Assembly: GCF_001507435.1 (NCBI RefSeq)
Contig: NZ_LMWH01000312.1
Coordinates: 1-13,479 of the forward strand
From: Streptomyces sp. NRRL F-5122
Lineage (GTDB): Bacteria; Actinomycetota; Actinomycetes; Streptomycetales; Streptomycetaceae
Length of the DNA stretch: 13,479 nt
Direction: 5' to 3'
The notes under the pieces were generated by a model. That model saw nothing but the letters and a program-made list of their open reading frames with translations. It made no database searches and was not told where the DNA came from. The position numbers and the translations under genes are program-made. Shown here piece after piece: positions 7,134 through 13,478 of this stretch (position 1 is its first letter; each line of letters opens with the position of its first letter).

Positions 7134-8489
7134 ATGCTGCACTCCAACGCGAAGAACCGGCTCGACCGGCTACCGATCTCCAGATTCCACAAGATAACCC
7201 TGATGGCGGTGGCCTTCGCCTACTTCTTCGAATTCGCGGACATCAACAGTTTCGCGGTGACGGCACCCCGGCTGATCAAGCTCTGGGGCGTCACCGTGAA
7301 CCAGGTGGCGTACGTCACCTCGCTGTCGTTCGTCTGTATGTTCCTCGGGTCCGTCGTCGCGAGCTGGATGGCCGACAGGTGGGGCCGCAGGACGGCGCTC
7401 AACCTCACCACCGTGTTCTTCAGCGTCTTCTCGCTAGCCTCGGCATTCTCCTGGGACATCGTCTCCCTCGGCGTCTTCCGGGCGCTGACCTCCACGGGCC
7501 TCTCCGCGATGACCGTCGTCGCCGTGATCTACGTCAGCGAACTCTTCCCCTCCGCGCTGCGCGGAAAATTCCAGGCGTACGCGATCGTCATCGGCATCTG
7601 CGGCACACCTGTCACCAATTTCGTCGCGAGCGCCCTCGTCCCGATCAACGACTGGTCATGGCGGTTTGTGTACCTGTGGGGCGCACTCGGCATCGTCTAC
7701 CTCTTCTTCGCGCGACACCTCAAAGAATCTCCCCGCTGGTACGAAAGCAGGGGCGAGCACGCCAAGGCCGACGCAATCCTGACGGAACTCGAAACGCAGA
7801 TCACCGCGGAGAAGGGCCCGCTCCCGTTGCCAGCGCCTCCCTTGGACCCGCCAGTCCTGAAGAAGGCGCCGCTGCGCATCCTATTCCAGAAGAAATACCT
7901 CCTGCCTACCCTGCTGCTCACCGTGGTCTGGGTCACCCAGACCATCGGATTCTTCGGCTATTCCAGCTGGGCTCCGACACTGCTCGCGAAAGAGGGCTTC
8001 AGCGTCGAGAAGTCCGTCTTCTACGTGGCACTCAGCACAGCGGGCGCGCCGCTCGGCTCGTACATCGCTGCCCTCGTCACCGACCGGTTCGAGCGCAAGT
8101 GGTGCCTGGTGGCCTTCGGCGCGATCATCGCCGTGTGCGGCCTGCTGTACGGGCTGACGTTCAACCCGGCCCTGATCATCGTCTTTGGGTTCCTGGTGAA
8201 CCTGTTCGAGCGCGGCTATACGGCGCTCGGGTACGCGTACTCACCCGAGCTGTTCGACACCCACGGCAGGTCACTCGGTACTGGCGTCTCGTACGGCCTT
8301 GGCCGACTCTCCAACGCCGTGGGACCACTGGTCATCGCTGGCTTGTACAACGGCTCGGGCTACAAGAGCGTCTTTTTCTTCATCGCTGGCACCTGGCTGT
8401 TCGGCGCCGTCATCTTGGCTGTCTTCGGCCCCAGAACGAAGCAGACCGTGTTGACGCTGGCCCGGCCGAAGGATCCGGTCAGCGCCTGA
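7134..8489 (+). CDS. MFS transporter, probable aromatic-acid/PDC-type carboxylate importer
   Basis: Integral membrane protein of 451 aa with about 12 hydrophobic segments and a central cytoplasmic loop rich in Pro/Ala/Glu (about 205-245). Family marks are the loop 2-3 motif ADRWGRR (80-86), its second-half counterpart DRFERK (317-322), ELFPSALRG (136-144) and KESPRWYESRG (197-207). Acidic residues Glu33 and Asp36 in the first helix are placed like the proton-coupling acids of organic-acid:H+ symporters. It is the last gene of the operon, 39 nt after ligI, with AAAGGGG 6 nt before its ATG. Since the operon encodes everything from PDC to central metabolites but nothing upstream, uptake of PDC or a similar tricarboxylate is the natural guess. 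Import of gallate or protocatechuate is the alternative. The substrate is inference. Confidence 0.82.
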   Translation: MLHSNAKNRLDRLPISRFHKITLMAVAFAYFFEFADINSFAVTAPRLIKLWGVTVNQVAYVTSLSFVCMFLGSVVASWMADRWGRRTALNLTTVFFSVFSLASAFSWDIVSLGVFRALTSTGLSAMTVVAVIYVSELFPSALRGKFQAYAIVIGICGTPVTNFVASALVPINDWSWRFVYLWGALGIVYLFFARHLKESPRWYESRGEHAKADAILTELETQITAEKGPLPLPAPPLDPPVLKKAPLRILFQKKYLLPTLLLTVVWVTQTIGFFGYSSWAPTLLAKEGFSVEKSVFYVALSTAGAPLGSYIAALVTDRFERKWCLVAFGAIIAVCGLLYGLTFNPALIIVFGFLVNLFERGYTALGYAYSPELFDTHGRSLGTGVSYGLGRLSNAVGPLVIAGLYNGSGYKSVFFFIAGTWLFGAVILAVFGPRTKQTVLTLARPKDPVSA

Positions 8490-8680
8490 GTGCCGGTGTA
8501 CGGCCAATACGCAAGTGAGCCTTTTCCAACCTGATCGCTGAACCCGCCTCGCACTGCTCGCATCGAGTAGCCGGTCACCTTCAACTGCCACAGCGGGCCT
8601 GGACGGGGGCCACCACTCGCCCACTCAGCGTCTGGCATCAACATCGTGAAGTCGCCGCGGGCTCAGCTCGTTGGCTGCGT

Positions 8681-8896
8681 CTACCCCTTGAACCAGGTCA
8701 TGAAGCGCGTGCGGTCTTCACCGCACCGGCCGTTGCCGGAGACTTTCACGCTGCTTGAGCTGAAGGTGGAGCCATACGGTCCGGAGGTAAGCGTGCAAGT
8801 TTCCCGTACGGGCTGCAGAGCGTAGTAGCCGAAGGCAACCAGTGCCACGACCAGCAGTGTCGTCAGCACGTAGTGGCGGGCTCTCGGGGAGGACAT
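8681..8896 (-). CDS. small membrane-anchored hypothetical protein (71 aa)
   Basis: Basic N-terminus (MSSPRARHY), then one hydrophobic helix (about residues 9-26, VLTTLLVVALVAFGYYAL) and a ~45-residue extracytoplasmic tail with two cysteines (Cys34, Cys58) that could form a disulfide. The tail is Ser/Gly-rich. An AGGA sequence lies about 8 nt before the ATG. No known family was recognised. It converges with the MFS gene and lies immediately left of the IS5-family element. The pattern of a single anchor and a small Cys-containing outside domain supports a genuine gene more than chance. Confidence 0.55.
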   Translation of the reverse strand: MSSPRARHYVLTTLLVVALVAFGYYALQPVRETCTLTSGPYGSTFSSSSVKVSGNGRCGEDRTRFMTWFKG

Positions 8897-8945
8897 GCTG
8901 TGATCCTATCGGCGCTTCACCCGCACTGGCGCTCTGCCAACTTAC

Positions 8946-9822
8946 CGCTGAAGGTCATTGGTTGGTTCGACACAAGGGTGAAGCCCCTGGTAGGCGGGTT
9001 CACGACCAAGATCACCCGGTATCCCTCAGAGGCTTCGCGTGCTTGTCTACCCGTGCGGACTAGACGTGTCCAGTCGGTCCATGTCCTTCCTCGCTGCTCG
9101 TCTGCGTGAACACCGTCGTCGGATCGGGAGCCGTTGGCGCCGGCTCTCGACCGGACGTCAAGCCTTGCTGGTGCTGGCTCATCTGCGTAACGGGACCACG
9201 TACGCCCAGCTCGCAGCAGGTTTCGAGGTCGGGACGAGTACGGTCTACCGCTACATCAGCGAGGCCGTCGACCTGCTGGCCGCACTCGCCCCGACCCTCA
9301 ACGAGGCTGTCCGGGCTGCCTCGGCGAAAGCGTACGTCTTGCTCGACGGGACACTTCTGCCGATCGATCGGATCGCGGCCGACCGGCCCTACTACTCAGG
9401 AAAGCACAAGAAGCACGGCGTGAACGTGCAGGTCATCGCCGATCCGTTCGGTCGGCTCCTATGGGCCTCGCCCGCACTGCCAGGGGCCGTCCACGACATC
9501 CGCGCAGCCCGCGAACACGGCATCATCGATGCCCTCGAACAGGCCCACATCCCCTGCTGGGCAGACAAGGGCTACCAGGGCGCCCGCGGCACAGTCCGGG
9601 TGCCGATCCGTGGCCGATGGGAGGCGCTATCCACCGGTCAGCAGGCCGTGAACCGATCTCAGGCCAAGCTCCGTGCTCTGGTCGAACCAGCCATCGCCGC
9701 CCTCAAGACCTGGCGGCTCCTCCGCAAACTTCGCTGCTCGACCACCCGCATCACAGGCATCGTCCAAGCAATACTCACCCTCCATCACGCCAGCTCAACC
9801 GGAGGTTGAAAACGCCTCAGTG
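8946..9822 (+). mobile_element. IS5-family insertion sequence (ends tentative)
   Basis: The transposase gene is complete. The proposed ends are CGCTGAAGG (8946-8954) and GCCTCAGTG (9814-9822, reverse complement CACTGAGGC), which agree at only 6 of 9 positions. The resulting size of about 0.88 kb is normal for one-gene IS5 relatives. No convincing target duplication was seen, so the ends may be off or the element may be old. Confidence 0.4.
9039..9809 (+). CDS. IS5-family DDE transposase (DDE_Tnp_4 type)
   Basis: Transposase of 256 aa, apparently full length. The N-terminal helix-turn-helix region includes RHRLxx-like basic helices (REHRRRIGSRWRRL), LAHLRNGTTYAQLAAGF and VGTSTVYRYISEAV (64-77). 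The RNase-H-like domain carries LLDGTLLPIDR (Asp103), SGKHKKHGVNVQVIADP, ALPGAVHDIRAAR (Asp153), ADKGYQGA (Asp176) and VEPAIAALKTWRLLRKLRC (Glu216). Thus the DDE residues are all present. The start is a GTG at 9039; the following LVYPCGLDVSS matches the usual beginning of this Streptomyces transposase group, so I prefer it to later ATGs. No frameshift or internal stop. It may still be active. Confidence 0.88.
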   Translation: MLVYPCGLDVSSRSMSFLAARLREHRRRIGSRWRRLSTGRQALLVLAHLRNGTTYAQLAAGFEVGTSTVYRYISEAVDLLAALAPTLNEAVRAASAKAYVLLDGTLLPIDRIAADRPYYSGKHKKHGVNVQVIADPFGRLLWASPALPGAVHDIRAAREHGIIDALEQAHIPCWADKGYQGARGTVRVPIRGRWEALSTGQQAVNRSQAKLRALVEPAIAALKTWRLLRKLRCSTTRITGIVQAILTLHHASSTGG

Positions 9823-9972
9823 ACGTGCAAAGCATCGAGCGTTCACGCACTCGCCATTCGACACTGCTCGGCAAATCAAGCTGCTCAACGAACCTCCCTG
9901 ATTTAGCAGCAATTGTGACGGGAACCACCCATGAGCTGCCTGCTTTGGGCCAGCGTCTGCGATCAGCCCATC

Positions 9973-10007
9973 GGTGGCATACCAGCGCCATCCAGGCGCT
10001 GGCCACC
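9973..10007. repeat. strong bulged hairpin
   Basis: The inner stem CCAGCGCC/GGCGCTGG (9982-9989 and 9995-10002) has a 5-nt loop. An outer stem GGTGG/CCACC (9973-9977 and 10003-10007) continues it after a 4-nt bulge. It lies in unassigned sequence between the IS5 element and the IS110 remnant and may be an old IS end or terminator. Confidence 0.4.
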
Positions 10008-10034
10008 TGCTGCCAGCGAAGGAAATCGCATCAA

Positions 10035-10415
10035 ACCGCAGTTTGAGCTCGATAGCGGCTTCGTCGCCGGGGCGGCTGGGCCGCAGGTCGCGACACATCC
10101 TGGCCTGGTCGGCGATGACGTAGGGGTCTCGGGCGTCGGTCTTGCCCTGGTCTTGCCCTCGCCGCGGTAGCCGTCGGAGGCCCGGTTCACCAGGCGGCCG
10201 GGCATGTAGAGGACCTCCCGCTGTGGGTTGACCAGCAGGGCCAGCAGCAGCGCGGGCTCGCCGCCGGTCATGTCAACCCAGCTGACCTGACGGCCGTCGG
10301 CCAGGTCCAGGACGTCGCCGATCAGCTTCAGCAGCTCGGGCTCGTCATTGGTGGCCCTCCGCGACAACAGTGTCGTGCCGTCGGCGGCCACCGCGAGGCC
10401 GTGGTGGTCGCCCTG
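10035..10415 (-). pseudogene. IS110-family transposase, N-terminal fragment with frameshift
   Basis: Read on the minus strand it gives GDHHGLAVAADGTTLLSRR, then DEPELLKLIGDVLDLADG, EPALLLALLVNPQREVLYMPG and RLVNRASDGYRGEGKT. This is the order of the DEDD domain of IS110 transposases. The preceding strand with the first catalytic Asp is missing. After GEGKT the frame breaks at an 11-bp tandem duplication (10138-10159). Skipping one copy restores DARDPYVIADQARMCRDLRP and RPGDEAAIEL, after which similarity stops near 10035. The C-terminal catalytic region with the conserved serine is absent, so this is a dead fragment. Confidence 0.78.
10138..10159. repeat. 11-bp tandem duplication
   Basis: GGTCTTGCCCT occurs twice with no gap (10138-10148, 10149-10159). 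It lies in the IS110 remnant and accounts exactly for the reading-frame shift there. The two copies are identical, so the duplication is either recent or under no selection. Confidence 0.85.
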
Positions 10416-10424
10416 TAGGGGCGG

Positions 10425-10830
10425 CCTCGGCCGCCACGAACGGTGGCAGGAGTGGCGAGGCGACGCCGGCCGCCCCGCCGGGGCGGCCGGTCCTGGCGGC
10501 ACCGATGCCTCGCGCCGCTGCGGTCTGCCCCTTATCGTGCGAGGAGTCGCCCCTGCCCACCGCCGTCACCCTCACCGGCGCTCTCACGATCGAGATGCTC
10601 TCCGGCCTCGTGCCCGCCTGCGCTAGCCAGCGGTGCGAAGACGCCGGCGTCGGGAGACGTCGCGAAGGTCTGCGCGTAGTTGATGGCGGTCTGCAGCGCA
10701 TCCTTCAGCGTGGCGATGTCCCGTGCGACCTGGGCGACGAGGGTGCCGCCCTGGAGGGCCGCAAGGAGCAGCGTGGCCAGTTGTGTGGGATCCCCCTCGG
10801 CGCTGATGCGACCGACGACGGGGGCGCGTC
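10425..10830 (-). repeat. segmental repeat copy A (TetR 3' region)
   Basis: This ~400-bp stretch resembles 12940-13330 in the same orientation. The shared parts are the TetR C-terminal codons, a less conserved downstream spacer, and a patch near GGAGTGGCGAGG/GGAGTAGCGAGG and CCGGGGC...GGTCCTGG. Copy A is cut off at both sides, by the IS110 remnant on the left and unrelated sequence on the right. Confidence 0.6.
10655..10813 (-). pseudogene. truncated TetR-family regulator, C-terminal fragment
   Basis: The minus strand reads GRISAEGDPTQLATLLLAAL, QGGTLVAQVARDIATLKDAL, QTAINYAQTFATS. This is the last 53-residue block of a YxaF/LmrA-type TetR ligand domain. It matches the regulator at the right edge at about 41 of 53 residues. 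No DNA-binding domain or CxLGSLA motif precedes it, and the stop codon found after FATSQAS in the other copy is lost. It is a decayed paralogue or a duplicate, not a working regulator. Confidence 0.7.
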
Positions 10831-11172
10831 GCACCTGCGAGGAGTGCGGCAGGGGCCGTAAGGGCTCCTGTGCGGGCCGTGTTCCGTGTACTGGGAGCGG
10901 GCGGAGAGAGCGCGGCAGCGACTACTGGCGCGTACGTTCGTGGGCCGCGGTGCAGTGAAGGTTGGTCGCGTCAGTGTGTGTCGTGTCAGACGGCGTTCGA
11001 CGCGAAGTAGAAGCGGTGCTGGGCGGTGAGTCAGCCCGGTTCGAGTGGCCGTGCTCGTCGCCGCATGGGGAGGTTCTCTTCGACACGCTTCTGAATCTGG
11101 GTGTCCCCGGGCCACATGCCTTGAACGTAGCCAAGGCTGGCGACACTGGTACCAAGTAGGTACCATTGAGGG
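10831..11172. other. intergenic, no firm gene
   Basis: A GTG-started plus-strand frame at 10962-11159 (65 aa) is open but has no recognisable domain and ends inside the toxin-antitoxin promoter. I do not accept it as a gene. The right end carries the GGTACCA repeats and the promoter of the toxin-antitoxin pair. Confidence 0.4.
11147..11172 (+). promoter_or_regulatory. toxin-antitoxin operator and likely leaderless promoter
   Basis: Two identical GGTACCA copies (11148-11154 and 11159-11165) are 11 bp apart, one helical turn. Each contains the self-complementary GGTACC. The second overlaps a TANNNT -10 hexamer, TACCAT (11161-11166), whose expected start point falls on or next to the antitoxin ATG at 11173. 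The GAGGG just before the ATG is too close to act as a ribosome site. Both facts fit a leaderless mRNA repressed by its own antitoxin. No good -35 was found. Confidence 0.5.
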
Positions 11173-11412
11173 ATGCCATCACTGAACGTGTCCTTCTCCG
11201 ATGACGAAATGGAAGGCGTGCGTGCCGCCGCTGCTGCTGAGGGCAAGAGTCTGAAGCAGTACCTGCATGATCTCGGCGTGCGCGAGATGCATCGCAAGCG
11301 GTTCGTCGCCGGCGCCGCTGTCTGGGCCGACAGGCTTCGCGGCGAGTTCGACGAGGCGTTCCCTGAGGAGATTCCTCCCTCTCAGCGTGGCGACGGGGCT
11401 GCGGCTGCCTGA
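11173..11412 (+). CDS. antitoxin of a Doc-like type II toxin-antitoxin pair
   Basis: Protein of 79 aa. The N-terminal half (LNVSFSDDEMEGVRAAAAAE, then GKSLKQYLHDLGVREMHRKR) predicts a strand and two helices, as in ribbon-helix-helix DNA-binding antitoxins. The C-terminal half (DRLRGEFDEAFPEEIPPS) is acidic and probably wraps around the toxin. It overlaps the downstream toxin gene by one base (TGATG), the classical coupled order with antitoxin first. It should neutralise the toxin and, with it, repress the promoter at the GGTACCA repeats. Assignment rests on size, architecture and partner. Confidence 0.72.
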   Translation: MPSLNVSFSDDEMEGVRAAAAAEGKSLKQYLHDLGVREMHRKRFVAGAAVWADRLRGEFDEAFPEEIPPSQRGDGAAAA

Positions 11413-11789
11413 TGGCTCTGTATATCGATGTCGCCTGGCTGCTCGATGTCCAGGAGGCGGCCCTCGGGCGCGAGGACATGACAGTGGCTGACTACTCGGC
11501 ACTGGTGGCGGCCACCGCGCGCCACAAGACCAAGATGCCGACGCTTGAAGCGTCCGATCCGGATGCTGCATGGCGGGCCGCTGCTCTTTTGCATACGATC
11601 GTGAATCTTGAGCCGCTTCCATATCGAAATAGTCTTTTTGCTGCTTTTGTGACTGCTCAGTACATGGACCAGTCAGGCGAGGGGATCGATCCGCCTTACG
11701 GTGCTGTGTCCGATCTCGTGCGGAAGGTTCGGGATAGTCGCTTGCGTATCTATGCCGTCGCTGAGGTGTTGCGTTCCTGGCGGATCTGA
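11412..11789 (+). CDS. Doc/Fic-like toxin with degenerate active-site motif
   Basis: Protein of 125 aa, the size of Doc. It begins LYIDVAWLLDVQEAALG and contains VADYSALVAATARHKTKMP and DAAWRAAALLHTIVNLEPLP, followed by RNSLFAAFVTAQYMDQSGEG. The helix arrangement matches Doc toxins, which phosphorylate elongation factor Tu. However, the Doc active-site loop (HPFxDGNKR) reads EPLPYRNSL here (residues 67-75): the catalytic His is Glu67 and only the Asn (Asn73) is kept. Streptomyces genomes carry such degenerate Fic-family toxin components, so this is probably the family's normal state. Activity may be altered or lost. Codons around 11585-11660 are clearly AT-richer than the rest, hinting at separate origin. 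It starts within the antitoxin stop. Confidence 0.72.
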   Translation: MALYIDVAWLLDVQEAALGREDMTVADYSALVAATARHKTKMPTLEASDPDAAWRAAALLHTIVNLEPLPYRNSLFAAFVTAQYMDQSGEGIDPPYGAVSDLVRKVRDSRLRIYAVAEVLRSWRI

Positions 11790-11988
11790 CGCCGCTTCGT
11801 GGCGAGCAGCGTCGCGGTCATCGCCAGCAAGGTCCCGCACACGCCCACCGCGGCGACACCGACCTGCGGCGCGACACACGACATGCAGCTTCGCACGTGG
11901 TGACGGGGCTGCGCGACCGACGGCCGACACTAGCGCGGCACGGCTGACGAACGGCGCATCTTCCCTTCGGAAGCCGGGCGACGCGGGG

Positions 11989-12143
11989 TTACATCTCGTC
12001 GATGGGGTGCAGGACAACGGTGCGGCGTACGCGCCCCCCGTGTTGAACAGGGTGGCCAGCGCCTCGGTCTGCCACCGGGTGGCACCCGCCGCGGCCTCGT
12101 GGGCGGTGGCGAACTCCTCCATCGCCGATATTCGGCGGGCCAT
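11989..12143 (-). pseudogene. small helical hypothetical gene with G-run frameshift
   Basis: From ATG at 12143, preceded by the very strong site GGGGGAGAGGGG, the minus strand reads MARRISAMEEFATAHEAAAG, ATRWQTEALATLFNTGG. A run of six G (about 12034-12039) then shifts the frame. Adding one G would give RVRRTVVLHPIDEM and a TAA at 11989, a 51-aa product. Without it the frame runs on as Arg/Pro-rich sequence into the toxin gene. Either the gene is broken or the G-run is miscounted. No family recognised. Confidence 0.4.
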
Positions 12144-12939
12144 TGGCCCCTCTCCCCCGCCTGTTGGGCATCGGACACAGAGGCGGGAGCCTTGGGACCA
12201 GCGAAACGCGCGACAGACAAGCGTGGCGGGTCAAGAGACCTGTGTTGCAGACCGGAAAGCGACAAAGCCACGCTGCGGCGACAGTCCTCGCTCTCACTCC
12301 TGACGTCCCTGTTCACCGTGTCGGACTCGCCCGTGCGGAGGGATACCAGCGCCGCTGGCCTACCTCCGCACGATCAACGGCTGATCAGGGGTTGACGACG
12401 GACAGTCATGATACGCGACGGAATGCGGCAGCCGGGCCCCACGTCGCGCCGTAATCCGTTCCGCGAACCGGGTTGAACGCGATGGCGTTGCAGGCCGCCC
12501 ATGTCTGAGCAGCAGGCCGCCCGGACCATCGGCGACGTCGTCACGGCATCGGCCGTGGGCCGTGCTCGCCGCCCTGTTGCTGGCCTTGGGCGAGGGCAGC
12601 CACCGGCTCAGCATCGTTGTCGAGCACGCGAACGGCAGGACCGTCACGGCCGGCCTGTCTGTCGGAGTTGCACTGGGTGTGTGGCCGACCACACCCAAGG
12701 AGTACCTGCGGTTCCTTGGGTTGCTGACGTGCGTCCGGAGTACGGCACGGTGGGTCACACCGTTGTGGTTGCTATCGCCGACGAGCCCTTTGCCCGTGCA
12801 CGCAACTGGGCCGTGTGGATGCATCCACTGGAGCGCGCTTGGCGCCATCAATGCCCGTGCGACAAGTCCACGAGGTCTCCCACCTGCACAGCTGCCGCAT
12901 GGCGAAGTGCCCATTCGGCAGAAAGACGTCCCTCACCGG
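12144..12939. other. about 0.8 kb without a recognisable gene
   Basis: No frame on either strand gives a convincing protein. Plus-strand frames at 12501-13154 and 12562-12948 overlap each other. Each has a short protein-like patch (LAALLLALGEGSHRLSIVVE; VRPEYGTVGHTVVVAIADEP) that could be two pieces of one decayed gene, but neither patch identifies a family. A hairpin TGGGTGTG/CACACCCA lies at 12674-12697 (8-nt loop). Confidence 0.45.
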
Positions 12940-13330
12940 CCGTGGTGACCTCCGCCGCCACGAGCAGCCGCAGGAGTAGCGAGGCAATGCCGTTCGTCCC
13001 ACCGGGGCCGATGGCTGGTCCTGGTCAGCCGGCGACCCTGCGTCGCCCTCGCCCGCCCTATCGCGCGAGGAGCCGTCCATGCTCACGGCGGACGCTCTCA
13101 CGGTCGGGATGCCCTCGGTCTCGTGCACGCCACTGCCAGCGTGCGGGGCTATGACGCTTGGGACGTTGCGAAGGTCTGCAGGTAGTCGATGGCTGTCTGC
13201 AGCGCATCTTTCAGCGGAGTGACGTTCCGTGCAACCTGGGCAAGGAGTGTGCCGCCCTGGAAGGCGGCAAGGAGCAGGTTGGCCAGCCGTGCGGGGTCTG
13301 CCTCGGCGCTGATGCGGCCGAGTTGCTGCA
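12940..13330 (-). repeat. segmental repeat copy B (TetR 3' region)
   Basis: Counterpart of 10425-10830 in the same orientation. It includes the 3' end of the TetR gene and about 200 bp downstream of it. The coding part is best conserved; the downstream part aligns in patches such as GCAGGAGTAGCGAGGC and GGTCCTGG. The two copies bracket the toxin-antitoxin pair. Confidence 0.6.
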
Positions 13331-13478
13331 TGCGCTCGATTCCCTCGCGGAAGGTGTCCCTCCACTGGTCGAACGCATTTGCGAGCTGGTCGTGGACGTC
13401 GAGGTCCGTCTTGACGATCTCGCTCGCCAGGGAGCCGAGGCTGCAGCCTTCCTGGTAGACGTGCTCGTAGCCGATGTA
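13149..13478 (-). CDS. TetR-family regulator, YxaF/LmrA type (5' end outside window)
   Basis: Only the C-terminal 109 residues are present; the DNA-binding half lies beyond the right edge. The visible part begins YIGYEHVYQEGCSLGSLASE. The GCxLGSLA motif is typical of the YxaF/LmrA group of TetR ligand domains. Then come the helices DQLANAFDQWRDTFREGIER, MQQLGRISAEADPARLANLL and LAAFQGGTLLAQVARNVTPL, ending QTFATSQAS and TAG. Members usually repress a divergent or neighbouring exporter or oxidoreductase in response to small hydrophobic molecules; the partner gene is not visible here. No disruption is seen in the part present. Confidence 0.85.
   Translation of the reverse strand, partial: YIGYEHVYQEGCSLGSLASEIVKTDLDVHDQLANAFDQWRDTFREGIERMQQLGRISAEADPARLANLLLAAFQGGTLLAQVARNVTPLKDALQTAIDYLQTFATSQAS

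Noticed and set aside
8490..8530. Short GCCG/CGGC hairpin after the MFS stop as operon terminator
   Set aside because: Only 4 bp of stem and a T-run about 16 nt downstream; too weak to call.
11020..11065. tRNA-like T-arm motif (CCCGGTTCGAGT)
   Set aside because: No matching acceptor, D or anticodon stems could be built around it, and the 3' side of the T-stem does not pair.
10962..11159. 65-aa plus-strand frame before the antitoxin gene
   Set aside because: GTG start without a clear ribosome site, no recognisable domain, and it runs into the toxin-antitoxin operator.
12392..12414. TTGACG with GATACG as a promoter
   Set aside because: Spacing is far below 16-18 bp and no gene lies downstream.
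12501..13154. 217-aa plus-strand frame with a patch slightly like a GcvT C-terminal domain (VRPEYGTVG)
   Set aside because: The similarity is a dozen residues only, the rest is Arg/Cys/Pro-rich, and the 3' part overlaps the TetR downstream repeat.
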